From assembly GCA_030950395.1 (NCBI GenBank), contig JAUZRP010000043.1, positions 1 to 64,000 on the forward strand: 64,000 nt of DNA, written 5' to 3'. Each line of letters starts with the position of its first letter. Position 1 is the stretch's first letter. The notes below the pieces were generated by a model, which was not told the origin of the DNA, did not search any database, and was given only the letters and a program-made list of their open reading frames with translations. Source of the DNA: Desulfonauticus sp. (GTDB lineage: Bacteria > Desulfobacterota > Desulfovibrionia > Desulfovibrionales > Desulfonatronovibrionaceae). Shown one piece after another: positions 31,341-41,015 of the stretch. The translations under genes were made by a program, and so were the position numbers.

Positions 31341-33170
31341 TCATTTTATAATCTGATCTATTAACATTCCCGTAAGGTTATTGGAAATTCTTTGCTGGAT
31401 AAAACTACTCATGTTTAGCTGATCTTCAACTGGTTTTAAAGACTCAGAAATAGGTTTATCTAGCATTTTTTGAACCAAATCTTTTAGCTGTCTTGCCCAC
31501 CCCTTTTTCCCTAAAAGGGCCCTGTAAAGGGGCTCATAATTGTCTGGATGAGAAAGAAATACGCAGGCCTTAGTATAATCCAATTCTAATGATTTGTCCC
31601 AGTTCTCCTTTAATCCCAGATCGTGTAAAATTTGTTTATTATCCTGATACGCTTTGTTAAACTGAGAAATAATGTTCTCCTGCCAAAGCCACGAATTGCT
31701 TAAAATTTCTGGCACCACAGCATTATAGCTGGACAAAATATTTTCTAATCTAAATACAATCTCCTCTGGAGCCTTGTTCAGAGAATAAGCCCTTGGATCA
31801 ATGCTTTCCTTTTTTATACCTATTTGAACTCTTCCCTGTTCATAGGTAAAATTAGATGCAGGTAAAGTAAATTTTTGGCCAGAAATTTTTATTTCTAAAT
31901 CCTGTCCTGGTTGAGCAGTTGCCAATAAGTTTAATCTGGAAAGCAAATTATTTTCTCCGTCAACTAAAAAAAATCGTTGCCCTGTTTTTTCAGGGACCAG
32001 TTTTAAATTCAGAAAAATCTGTTTTTGAAATACTTGCCTATCTTGTGTATAAACAGGCAGCCTTCGTTGCTCTATCTTACTTTCTATCTGTCCATTAAAA
32101 AGCGTAGTTATCTTACTTTTTAACTGTTTAAATAGTTCAAAATAACTAGACTCTGGTTCCAAATAAATAAAATCTTTTAAACTTACCTTTAGTTTATACC
32201 AGGTAGTATTATCTGTTATACTGGCAGGATCCAAACCCAAATCAGCAACAATATCCTCCCAATCGTTAGTATCTTTAACCAGAGCCTGAGTTTTGCTTGC
32301 CAATAATTTTAGTTCCTCTCTAGCTTCTTTTGTACCTATCTGAAGAACGATTTCCTGCTGAGTGTTGTCAAAATTAATATAAAAAGAATACCTGCCTAAA
32401 TCCCAATTTAAAGGGGCATTGGGATCAAAAGTAGCGCTATGATAAGTGGAGGGAGAAAATTGGCTAACTATCTGAATAAAATCACTTTTAGGGACCAATC
32501 TCCCCAAAGGTTTTGACACATAGATTAGGCCCAATTTTTCCAGCAATCCGTTAGATGCTTGTATTTGTAAAGGGTCTTTAGCGTGCTTTATAGTTGTGGT
32601 TACTATCAAGACATAGCCTTTATCTGCCGAAGGAATTTTAGAGTATGGCCCATTCTGATAAACAATCTTTGCCTCTAAAGGTAATTCAGAATCATTTAAA
32701 GCCTGGGCCAACTTTGTTAAAATATCAAAAGCCAAGTCTTTTGGACCAATGCTTATTTCTAATTCATCAGCTACACTTCCCAGTTGAATAAATATCTTAT
32801 ATGAGCCAGGAGAAATAAGACTTAATTGATCTTTTCTCACACCATTGCTTATTAACCGAATATATGGAGTAAACTGTGTTGTTAGCTTAGCAAAAAAATA
32901 TTTGCTCTTATCCTGATGAGGCAGGACCGCAGATTTTTGGGGAGGTAAGTCAAATTCAGATAATTTATGTAACAAAGCTTGCAACCTTTCCTCTACGGTG
33001 TTAGCCCAAAAATTCAGCTTTGCCTGAAGCTGAGTTTTGTTTTCCCAACCTTGCAACCCTAAAAACAAGAGGGGATTGTTTTTTTGTAAATCAGGAAAAA
33101 AAGAACTTTTTACTTCACTCATCTTTATCTCTACATTCTGGAAACGTAGCGGATTAGTTTCAATCCCCAC
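31341..33170 (-). CDS. Putative flagellar hook-associated / FliD-like protein (divergent)
   Basis: SPGSYKIFIQLGSVADELEISIGPKDLAFDILTKLAQALNDSELPLEAKIVYQNG... and QASNGLLEKLGL resemble FliD N-domain organisation; near fliJ/motE-like genes. Start may be MSEVKSSF (33122). Confidence 0.55.
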   Translation of the reverse strand: MGIETNPLRFQNVEIKMSEVKSSFFPDLQKNNPLLFLGLQGWENKTQLQAKLNFWANTVEERLQALLHKLSEFDLPPQKSAVLPHQDKSKYFFAKLTTQFTPYIRLISNGVRKDQLSLISPGSYKIFIQLGSVADELEISIGPKDLAFDILTKLAQALNDSELPLEAKIVYQNGPYSKIPSADKGYVLIVTTTIKHAKDPLQIQASNGLLEKLGLIYVSKPLGRLVPKSDFIQIVSQFSPSTYHSATFDPNAPLNWDLGRYSFYINFDNTQQEIVLQIGTKEAREELKLLASKTQALVKDTNDWEDIVADLGLDPASITDNTTWYKLKVSLKDFIYLEPESSYFELFKQLKSKITTLFNGQIESKIEQRRLPVYTQDRQVFQKQIFLNLKLVPEKTGQRFFLVDGENNLLSRLNLLATAQPGQDLEIKISGQKFTLPASNFTYEQGRVQIGIKKESIDPRAYSLNKAPEEIVFRLENILSSYNAVVPEILSNSWLWQENIISQFNKAYQDNKQILHDLGLKENWDKSLELDYTKACVFLSHPDNYEPLYRALLGKKGWARQLKDLVQKMLDKPISESLKPVEDQLNMSSFIQQRISNNLTGMLIDQIIK

Positions 33171-33317
33171 CCAACCAAACTAGCAATGGTTAAGACCTAT
33201 AAGCGTAACTTTATGTAGGGAAAAGTGTTCTACTTTGGGAGCGTAAAAAACCTGCCTGTTCAAAACTAGCCAGCCCCTGTCGACAATCTTTTGAGGCCAT
33301 GTCCAGGATTTTAAAGT

Positions 33318-34055
33318 TTAGTAAAATATTTTTTCTAAAGTTAAGCCTGCAGCCGGAGCAGTAGGCGGCCAAAGTTGACGGCTTTTACTCGCTAATAATT
33401 CCTGGACAAAATTGGCATCAATTTTATTGTTGCCAGCTAACCACAACAACCCCGCTATGTTTCTAACCATTTGCTTTAAAAATCCACTACCTTTTATACG
33501 CATAACCAATTCTTGAGGATAAACCCCTGGACAAAATTTGATCCAATAAATTGTTTTTACTGTGCTTTTAACTTTTGTACCCGCATTCATCAAGGCCCTA
33601 AAATCATGCTCCCCTTCTAAAAGCGGGCTGATTTGCATTAACTGTTCTGGATGTAAAGGACCACAGGGCCACACAAAGGGTCTCCTCTGGGGATAAATAA
33701 ATCTGGACTCGGTCCAAAAGGTATAGCTATAAATTTTTGCTTTGGCCGAAAACCTACTGTGAAAATCAGTTCCTACTTCTTGGGCCTGAATTACGGAAAT
33801 ATCCGCAGGCAAAAAGGAATTTAAGGCTCTTTGCCAATTAACCTTGGACACCTGAGAGGGCACATCAAAATGAGCAACCTGCCCCAAAGCATGGACCCCT
33901 GCATCTGTCCTAGATGCACCGTGCACCCGCACACGTTGGCCACAAATTTTAAAAATAACGTTTTCTAAAACTTCTTGAATCGTTAAAGAATTTTTTTGAA
34001 TTTGCCAGCCTGCATAATTGGTCCCTGTATAGGCAAGGGTAAGTTTAATACGCAT
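33318..34055 (-). CDS. truA: tRNA pseudouridine(38-40) synthase
   Basis: LAYTGTNYAGWQIQ, GASRTDAGVHALGQVAHF catalytic motif. Confidence 0.97.
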   Translation of the reverse strand: MRIKLTLAYTGTNYAGWQIQKNSLTIQEVLENVIFKICGQRVRVHGASRTDAGVHALGQVAHFDVPSQVSKVNWQRALNSFLPADISVIQAQEVGTDFHSRFSAKAKIYSYTFWTESRFIYPQRRPFVWPCGPLHPEQLMQISPLLEGEHDFRALMNAGTKVKSTVKTIYWIKFCPGVYPQELVMRIKGSGFLKQMVRNIAGLLWLAGNNKIDANFVQELLASKSRQLWPPTAPAAGLTLEKIFY

Positions 34056-34059
34056 TGGC

Positions 34060-34731
34060 TCATTGAGAAAAAGGCACCTGTAATTTGGTTAGCTCTTCAG
34101 ACAACTTAGCTGCTTTTTTCGGGGAAACATAAGATAAAATTGCTCCTGCTTGCCTACCCCGCATCCCTGCCAAAATTTTGACTGCAAGTTTTTCATCCAA
34201 AGACTCAATAACCTGAGCTGCTTGTTTAGGTTTCATGTTGGAATAAACTTTGACCAAATGTTGAACTCTTTTATTTTTCAGGACGTTGGCTTCATCCAGC
34301 ATCTTTTTTATCTGGGCTTGAATAGTTTTGAGTTCTTTTAACTTGGCTTCAAGATGGGCTTCCAATTCCTTTAAACTGGCTTCTTTTTCAGCCAATTCTT
34401 TTTCTTTGGCTTTTAATCTGGCCCATTCCTCTGAAAGTTGCTTGGGAGTTTTGGTGGGAGTTTTTTGAGTAACTTTTTGGGGTTTTGTAATTTTGGGTTC
34501 TTTGGCAAAGGCTTTTTGAGGTGAAGATTGAATGGTTTTTTGAATGTTTTTTTGAACAAATAAAGGTTCTAAATCAGGAGCAAACACAAAGAAAATCGTT
34601 ACAACAATTTTTAAAAAACCTAGCAGAAAAATCAAATTAAAAAGAGTCTTCCACTTGATCCTGGCAAGTGCGTCCAAAACGCAAAGTGGCCACTTCGTCA
34701 AGTTCTTTTTGTTCTTTTTGACGCTGCTCAT
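34060..34731 (-). CDS. MotE-like protein (MgtE-N-like C-terminal domain, flagellar)
   Basis: One TM helix, coiled coil, then YSNMKPKQAAQVIESLDEKLAVKILAGMRGRQAGAILSYVSPKKAAKLSEEL; follows fliJ. Confidence 0.82.
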   Translation of the reverse strand: MSSVKKNKKNLTKWPLCVLDALARIKWKTLFNLIFLLGFLKIVVTIFFVFAPDLEPLFVQKNIQKTIQSSPQKAFAKEPKITKPQKVTQKTPTKTPKQLSEEWARLKAKEKELAEKEASLKELEAHLEAKLKELKTIQAQIKKMLDEANVLKNKRVQHLVKVYSNMKPKQAAQVIESLDEKLAVKILAGMRGRQAGAILSYVSPKKAAKLSEELTKLQVPFSQ

Positions 34732-35098
34732 AGATAAATGCTTCCTTTTGCTTTTGTTTTAATTTTTCCAAAATTTTTTTATCTTTGCTTCTTTTTACAA
34801 CTTCCTGCCTCCAAAGAGTAATTTCTTGACTTAAAATCTGCTGTCTATTCTGACAGATTTTTAAATCTTTTTCCAGCCCTTTCAAATGATTTTGGTGAAT
34901 AAACAAAATTGAGCCATCTAACCTGGGCTGAGAAAATATCTTTTGTTTGGCCAAAACAATTTGTTGACAGATATCCTTTTCCCTTTGGACCTCTGCCTGA
35001 TAATCCTGCTTTAACTTTTCTAACATCCTTTGGGCCTCTTCTAATTTCCTAGCCCGAAGCTCAAGTACTTTTTCTAACCTAAATTTAAATCCTCTCAC
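34637..35098 (-). CDS. fliJ: Flagellar export protein FliJ
   Basis: MRGFKFRLEKVLELRARKLEEAQRMLEKLKQDYQAE..., all-coiled-coil 153 aa with the typical FliJ N-terminus. Confidence 0.85.
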   Translation of the reverse strand: MRGFKFRLEKVLELRARKLEEAQRMLEKLKQDYQAEVQREKDICQQIVLAKQKIFSQPRLDGSILFIHQNHLKGLEKDLKICQNRQQILSQEITLWRQEVVKRSKDKKILEKLKQKQKEAFIYEQRQKEQKELDEVATLRFGRTCQDQVEDSF

Positions 35099-35286
35099 AT
35101 TTTTTCTAAATACAAACCTTGTGCCAATTTGTTATATTTAAAACCAAAACAAACGCGTCCTAAAACAATATACTTACTCATAGCCAATATGGAAACAGGA
35201 GCTTTTTTAATTTTTAAACAAGTCAATCTGGCATTCGAGTGTTTGCTCTAAAATTTAACGCTAGTTTTTGATTCAAAAACGCAAAA

Positions 35287-35742
35287 TTAGGCATATTTAC
35301 TGGCTGCTCTTGCCATTTCTCGTTCTATAGTGCGCCGTTTTAGTTCTTCACGACGATCGTAGAGTTTTTTGCCTTTGGCCAATCCTAATTCTATTTTAGC
35401 CAAGCCATTTTTAAAATAAACCTTTAAAGGAATAACAGTTAGTCCCTTCTGGGCTACTTTGCCTAAAAGACTTCTAATTTCTCTTTTGTGAAGTAAAAGT
35501 TTTCTTTCTCTTTCCGGATCGTGCTGAGCATAGCCTGCGTTTTCGTAAGGAGCAATATGTACTCCTACTAAAAAAGCCTCTTCATTGTCAAAACGCACAT
35601 AACCATCTTTAAAACTCAAACGGCCCTGACGAAGAGATTTTACCTCTGATCCAGTTAAGACCAAACCAGCTTCCAGAGTATCTAAAATATCGTATTCTTT
35701 TTTGGCCTTTTTATTAACAGCAACTATTTTTATACTACTCAC
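35287..35742 (-). CDS. smpB: SsrA-binding protein
   Basis: NKKAKKEYDILDTLEAGLVLTGSEVKSLRQGR, HKREIRSLLGKV. Confidence 0.98.
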   Translation of the reverse strand: MSSIKIVAVNKKAKKEYDILDTLEAGLVLTGSEVKSLRQGRLSFKDGYVRFDNEEAFLVGVHIAPYENAGYAQHDPERERKLLLHKREIRSLLGKVAQKGLTVIPLKVYFKNGLAKIELGLAKGKKLYDRREELKRRTIEREMARAASKYA

Positions 35743-37517
35743 GATTTTTCCTCATCTATGAGAGAGGTAAAAAAGGTCAACTCTTCTGGGAATTGACTAA
35801 AAATATTATCCCGAACAATTTTATTGTTCTTTAACACGTCCCCGGATTCTAAAATTTGGGTTACCAGTTTCTTACACTTCTCCATACTTACCTGCCTGAT
35901 AATTTTCTTTATGCCCGGAATGGCCTGAGGACTTAAACTAAGGGAATCTATCCCCATACCCAATAAGACAGGCACACAAAAAGGATCTGAGGACATTTCT
36001 CCACACACACTTACTTTAATCTTGTTTTCTTTAGCCACCTGCAACACGTGTTTTATACTTCTTATGATTGCAGGATGAAGAGGTTGATAAAGATAGGATA
36101 CGTACTTATTACTTCTATCAATACCTAATGCATATTGAATAAGGTCATTGGTTCCAATACTAAAAAAATCTACTTCTTTGGCCAACAAATCTGCAATTAG
36201 AACTGCGGAAGGGATCTCTATCATAATGCCTAAAGGCATATCTGGATTAAAATCAAGACCTTCTTGTTTTAGCTCTTTTTGGACCTGTTTAAAAAACTTC
36301 TTGGCCTGTATGAGTTCGTGGAGTCCTGAAATCATAGGAAACATAACGGAAATATTACCTACAACTCCTGCTCTTAAAATGGCTCTTAATTGTTTTCTAA
36401 AAATTTCCTTGTATTTTTGACAAAACCTAATCCCTCTCAAGCCCAAAGCAGGATTAACTTCTTCTATTGGTTCGAACAACCCACTTACTTTATCTGCTCC
36501 TAAATCTAAAGTCCTAATCACAACTGGTCTGGGATACATAATAGATGCCAGATCTCTGTATTCTTCAAAGATCTCTTCTTCTTCAGGAAAACTAGTTTTA
36601 TTTAAAAAACTATATTCACTTCTATACAATCCAATACCTTCACCACCATAATCAATAACTGAAGTTACCTCTTCAAAAAGTTCTATATTGGCCAACACAT
36701 GGATTCTAAATCCATCCGTAGTGCTAGCAGGCAAATGACAATCACGAGAAATAACCGACTGATATTCTTCAAATTTATATTGCAAATAATTATAGTTGGC
36801 CAACTCATCTTCAGTAGGAGAAATAAGAATTTTGCCTTCAAACCCATCTAAAATAATTACTTGACCATCTCGAATATTATACTCTAACCCCTCCACTCCT
36901 ACTATAGCTGGTATTTGTAGAGATCTGGCAATAATTCCAGCATGAGATGTTTTTCCCCCTAGCACAGTGGCAAAAGCCATAATTTTATCCAGTTCTAGTA
37001 AAATAGTATCTGTGGGATCTAAATCATGAGCCAACAAAATACCACGCTGAGAAATTTTAGCGATAGGCTGCTGAAAACCAATTAAAACAGAACAAACTTT
37101 CTCTGCCACCAGTTGAATGTCCTGCATTCTCTGCTTTATGTATTCGTTGTCTAAGGCCGTAAAAATTTTTTCCAGTTCAATCAGAGCCTTTTCTATGGCC
37201 CACTCGGCATTAATATGTTGCTCTGCAATTATCTTTTTGGCCTTACCAAATAACTTTTCGTCCCGTAAAATCATAAGATGAGAATGTAAAACATCTGCAT
37301 ACTCTTTTAATTCTCCAGGAATTTTCTCTTTGGCTTCCTCCATTTCTTTACGCACGTCTTCTATAGCCCTATCCAATCTCTGAACTTCTTTTGAGACTTC
37401 CTCGGGTAAAATTAACAACCTGGGTTTAAGCCGATTTCGTCCTCTTTTAAGAAAAAAAGCTTTACCAATAGCTATACCACTAGAAACAGGAATCCCTTTT
37501 AAAACTTTTCTGGCCAT
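35739..37517 (-). CDS. ptsI: Phosphoenolpyruvate-protein phosphotransferase (PTS Enzyme I)
   Basis: GGKTSHAGIIARSL phospho-His motif, FFSIGTNDLIQYALGIDR. Confidence 0.97.
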   Translation of the reverse strand: MARKVLKGIPVSSGIAIGKAFFLKRGRNRLKPRLLILPEEVSKEVQRLDRAIEDVRKEMEEAKEKIPGELKEYADVLHSHLMILRDEKLFGKAKKIIAEQHINAEWAIEKALIELEKIFTALDNEYIKQRMQDIQLVAEKVCSVLIGFQQPIAKISQRGILLAHDLDPTDTILLELDKIMAFATVLGGKTSHAGIIARSLQIPAIVGVEGLEYNIRDGQVIILDGFEGKILISPTEDELANYNYLQYKFEEYQSVISRDCHLPASTTDGFRIHVLANIELFEEVTSVIDYGGEGIGLYRSEYSFLNKTSFPEEEEIFEEYRDLASIMYPRPVVIRTLDLGADKVSGLFEPIEEVNPALGLRGIRFCQKYKEIFRKQLRAILRAGVVGNISVMFPMISGLHELIQAKKFFKQVQKELKQEGLDFNPDMPLGIMIEIPSAVLIADLLAKEVDFFSIGTNDLIQYALGIDRSNKYVSYLYQPLHPAIIRSIKHVLQVAKENKIKVSVCGEMSSDPFCVPVLLGMGIDSLSLSPQAIPGIKKIIRQVSMEKCKKLVTQILESGDVLKNNKIVRDNIFSQFPEELTFFTSLIDEEKS

Positions 37518-37792
37518 TACCTCTCTTCTCCAAAACGGTTTTCAAACAAGTGGGCCAAAGCTTCAACAGCCTCTCTAGCATCCTTGCCTTTGGCCTTTAA
37601 AAGTACCGTATCCCCTTTAGGCACACCTAAGGTTAAAATATCCAAAATGCTTTTTGCGTCTATTTCCATATCCTTGTAACTCAAAGTTATATCTGCCTGA
37701 AACTTCATTGCTTCCTTAGAGAGTTTGCCTGCTGGTCTCGCATGCAAACCAAGATTATTTTGCACTACAACTGTTTTGTGAAATTCTTCCAT
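37517..37792 (-). CDS. ptsH: Phosphocarrier protein HPr
   Basis: NNLGLHARPAGKLSKEAMKF phospho-His site, AKSILDILTLGV Ser-type site. Confidence 0.97.
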   Translation of the reverse strand: MEEFHKTVVVQNNLGLHARPAGKLSKEAMKFQADITLSYKDMEIDAKSILDILTLGVPKGDTVLLKAKGKDAREAVEALAHLFENRFGEER

Positions 37793-37879
37793 TTTTTATC
37801 TCCTATCAGATGCAGCCAACCCTCGACCCAAATAACCTAACCTTGTCCATCTTCCAAATATTTTTTCTAATTTCTCCTA

Positions 37880-38599
37880 TTAACAAAGCAGGTAACAAAT
37901 AAAAAATAATACCCAAAAAATCTCTCTAAAACCTATATATTTTCTAAATATCAAAACCAATCCATAAATAGCAAAAACATAACTTATGGCAACTACTTTA
38001 GGCAATTGGACTGGCCAATTTAAGGCCACAAAAATCAGAATTAAACCCGTATTAATTACCTTCAGGTATTGACTGGCATTAATAAGATTCCATTTTTTTA
38101 ACGTCTGCAACGCCTGTAACCCCTGAGTATAACCTAAAAAAAATGTATAAAGTTTAAACACCTGTAATCCCAAAAAAAGTATCACCACAAAAAAAAATGT
38201 GGTCCAATACCAACCTAAATATAGGCCAATAGCAGAGAGCAAGGCCCAACAAGGGAGTAAACTTCCACTAAAAAAAGAATCACCTATGGCTGAAAGAGTG
38301 TAAACAATTGTTGGCCGCAGTTTGGAATAAGTTTCTAAATGCAGCTTATTATTGGCCAACAGTTTTTCTAGATGAATAAAAATCCCCACCAAAAACGGAG
38401 TCCAAAAAGGATGACTATTGTATAATTTTAAATAACGCAAACGTGCTTTGCGAAGCGCTTTTTTATCTCCAGCGTATAAAAATTTTAGGGCCGGATCCAT
38501 AGCGTAAAACAGGCCCAAATTCTGGAGACCTTTTATATTAAAAAGACTATTAACAAAATAAGTCTTCAAAAAACACTTGCTAAGAATTTTTAAATTCAT
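37880..38599 (-). CDS. PTS mannose/fructose/sorbose family EIID-like membrane protein
   Basis: 239 aa hydrophobic C-terminal half; NSHPFWTPFLVGIFIHLEK and SAIGDSFFSGSLLP match EIID patterns; adjacent to HPr and EI. Confidence 0.82.
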   Translation of the reverse strand: MNLKILSKCFLKTYFVNSLFNIKGLQNLGLFYAMDPALKFLYAGDKKALRKARLRYLKLYNSHPFWTPFLVGIFIHLEKLLANNKLHLETYSKLRPTIVYTLSAIGDSFFSGSLLPCWALLSAIGLYLGWYWTTFFFVVILFLGLQVFKLYTFFLGYTQGLQALQTLKKWNLINASQYLKVINTGLILIFVALNWPVQLPKVVAISYVFAIYGLVLIFRKYIGFREIFWVLFFICYLLC

Positions 38600-38774
38600 T
38601 TTCCTACTCTTTGTTAGTTAAATGAAACTACAAAAAACAAAACTTCTGTCTTTGGAATTCAAACATCAATTTGTAACCAGCCTAAATTATTTTTTTATTG
38701 TTAAACGTATATCGAACTAGTAAAAATAATTTTTGCAGTTAAATCTTAGTTAAGGACATTTTCCCCCTTATCTC

Positions 38775-39635
38775 TTAATTTTTAGCGCTTAACTCTTTAT
38801 CTCTATTTAACTGCTGAATAAAAGAATAGAGTTCTTTATTGGACCAACCAGTCACTTTGCCTTCTATTTTACGAACAATTTCTTTAATTTTATAAATAGC
38901 CAATAAGGGCTTTACGATTTTTTCCAGTTCCTGGGCAGAAGTTTTATTTTTCTCTCCAGGAGCAATTAAAACAGTAAATTCTCCTTTTAATTTGTTTTGG
39001 TCAAGGCTAATTTGCCCCAAATTGCCGTAGATAAATTCTTCATAAACTTTGGTTAGTTCTCTAGCCAGACAAAAAGGCCTATCTCCAAAGACGTTGTGGG
39101 CCAGTTTCAAGGTCTGGATTACTCGATTTTTTCGTTCAAAAAAAATCAAGGTGGTATTTAAGTTAGCCAGAGGCTGAAAGATCTTTTTTATTTCTCCTGT
39201 TTTGCGGGGTAAAAAACCCAAAAAAGTAAAAGGATGCACAGGGAATCCAGAGGCCACTAACGCGGTAATAGGGGCAGAAGGACCAGGAATAGGGATAACA
39301 TTATAATTTTCCTGACGAAGGTGTTTTACTATGAAAAAACCTGGATCAGAAATCAGAGGAGTGCCTGCTTCTGAAATTAAAGCTAAGTTTAAACCCTGAT
39401 CTAGCCACTGCTTGATTTGAGCAAGCCTTTCTTTTTCGTTATGATCAAACAGGCTTTGAATTTGTCTTTGGGGAATCTTTAAAGCTTGAAATAACCTACT
39501 AGCAGCGCGGGTATCTTCAGCCAAAACCAAATCTGCCTCAGTTAACACCCTAACTGCTCTAAAAGTAATATCACCAAGGTTGCCAAGCGGTGTGGCTACA
39601 ACAAAAAGATTCCCCCTGCCAGACGTTTGGGACAT
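38775..39635 (-). CDS. rsmI: 16S rRNA (cytidine(1402)-2'-O)-methyltransferase
   Basis: LFVVATPLGNLGDITFRAVRVL, LAEDTRAASRL, LISEAGTPLISDPG, IPGPSAPITALVASG. Confidence 0.97.
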   Translation of the reverse strand: MSQTSGRGNLFVVATPLGNLGDITFRAVRVLTEADLVLAEDTRAASRLFQALKIPQRQIQSLFDHNEKERLAQIKQWLDQGLNLALISEAGTPLISDPGFFIVKHLRQENYNVIPIPGPSAPITALVASGFPVHPFTFLGFLPRKTGEIKKIFQPLANLNTTLIFFERKNRVIQTLKLAHNVFGDRPFCLARELTKVYEEFIYGNLGQISLDQNKLKGEFTVLIAPGEKNKTSAQELEKIVKPLLAIYKIKEIVRKIEGKVTGWSNKELYSFIQQLNRDKELSAKN

Positions 39636-39972
39636 GCTCTATACTCCAACTATCTTTACTAAAACTTATACCTATAAAATCAAACCTACACTTTTTTTCC
39701 CACAATTTATGCCTGTCTAAATAATAACAGGCTGTTTTATAGAGCTTGTTGAACTTCTCTTTGGTCAAGCTTTCACCTGGAGCAACTATACCTTGTTTTT
39801 TTCTAACCCGCACTTCCACAAAGACAATAAAATCATTCTTTGTACAAATAATATCGATTTCTCCAAAAGAGCAGCGAAAATTGGTCTGTAAAACAGAATA
39901 TCCCCTTGAAATAAGATATTCTTGAGCTAAAATTTCCCCTTTTCGTCCAACAGAGATATGCCTGGCAACCAT
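39571..39972 (-). CDS. YraN/UPF0102 family endonuclease-like protein
   Basis: [47 protein letters not shown]. Overlaps both neighbours. Confidence 0.9.
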   Translation of the reverse strand: MVARHISVGRKGEILAQEYLISRGYSVLQTNFRCSFGEIDIICTKNDFIVFVEVRVRKKQGIVAPGESLTKEKFNKLYKTACYYLDRHKLWEKKCRFDFIGISFSKDSWSIEHVPNVWQGESFCCSHTAWQPW

Positions 39973-40550
39973 TTTGAGCGAAATTCCTTTACTCCCTTGA
40001 AGCTAAGTCTATGCATTGGACTTGGCCCAAATAGTTTTATTTTTTGGAGATGCAACTTTGTGCCATAGCCTTTATGTTGCTTAAAGCCATAGCCAGGATA
40101 TTTTTTATCTAAGCTAAACATAACCTTATCCCGAATAACTTTAGCCAAAATCGAAGCAGCTGAAATCTGAGGAATAAGCAAGTCTCCTTTTATCACTGCT
40201 TTTTGAGGCAACTCCAGAGGTATCTTATGCTTACCATCCACAAAAATCAAATCCGGACACTGCTTCAAATTCAATACTGCTCGCTGCATAGCCTTTAAAC
40301 TGGCCTGTAAAATATTAATCCTATCTATTTCTTTTGGCCAGGAAAAACCAAAAGCCCAGGCTGTTGCCTGGGCTTTAATTTGGATTGCAATTTCCTGTCT
40401 TTTTAAAGGGGATAATTTTTTGGAATCTGTTAAAAAAGGAATGTAAAAGTTATCAGGTAAAATAACAGCAGCAGCTACAACTGGACCTGCCAGACAGCCT
40501 CTTCCAACCTCATCAACCCCTGCAATATGAAGCGCTTTTTTTAGTTCCAA
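39927..40550 (-). CDS. rnhB: Ribonuclease HII
   Basis: [42 protein letters not shown]. Confidence 0.97.
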   Translation of the reverse strand: MELKKALHIAGVDEVGRGCLAGPVVAAAVILPDNFYIPFLTDSKKLSPLKRQEIAIQIKAQATAWAFGFSWPKEIDRINILQASLKAMQRAVLNLKQCPDLIFVDGKHKIPLELPQKAVIKGDLLIPQISAASILAKVIRDKVMFSLDKKYPGYGFKQHKGYGTKLHLQKIKLFGPSPMHRLSFKGVKEFRSKWLPGISLLDEKGKF

Positions 40551-40891
40551 GTTTCTTTTGGTTTGATACGAGCAGCCTTACCTTTCAGGTTACGTAAATA
40601 GTAAATCCTACCCTGACGCACTTTACCTTCACTCACCACTTCTATCTTCTCTATAAAAGGAGAATGAAGAGGAAAAATCCTTTCTACTCCAATTCCACCG
40701 CTAATCTTACGCACCACAAAAGTGCTATTGGTAGTACCACGTTTTACCCGCAAGACAGTGCCTTGAAAAATCTGAATACGTTCTTTGTCCCCTTCAATGA
40801 TTCTAACATGCACTTTCACTGTGTCTCCTGCCTTAAACTTGGTCAAATCCATTCTCATTTGTTCTTTTTCAATAGTCTGAATAACATCCAT
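40541..40891 (-). CDS. rplS: 50S ribosomal protein L19
   Basis: [47 protein letters not shown]; start [11 protein letters not shown]. Confidence 0.97.
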   Translation of the reverse strand: MDVIQTIEKEQMRMDLTKFKAGDTVKVHVRIIEGDKERIQIFQGTVLRVKRGTTNSTFVVRKISGGIGVERIFPLHSPFIEKIEVVSEGKVRQGRIYYLRNLKGKAARIKPKETWN

Positions 40892-41015
40892 TTCTCTCTC
40901 TCCTCTTAAACAAAAACCTGGTCGACAAAACAATTGTTTGCCGCCAGTTGTTTTTTTTCTAAAAACTTCTCTCTCCCAACCCTGGCCAATTACAAACCTT
41001 CTTTACATTCACAGC

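Noticed and set aside
35100-35286. tmRNA (ssrA) next to smpB
   Set aside because: Looked for an Ala-tRNA-like acceptor/T-arm in the smpB flanks; none seen.
40340-40375. Hairpin agcccaggctgttgcctgggct resembling a terminator
   Set aside because: Lies inside rnhB coding sequence with no U-run.
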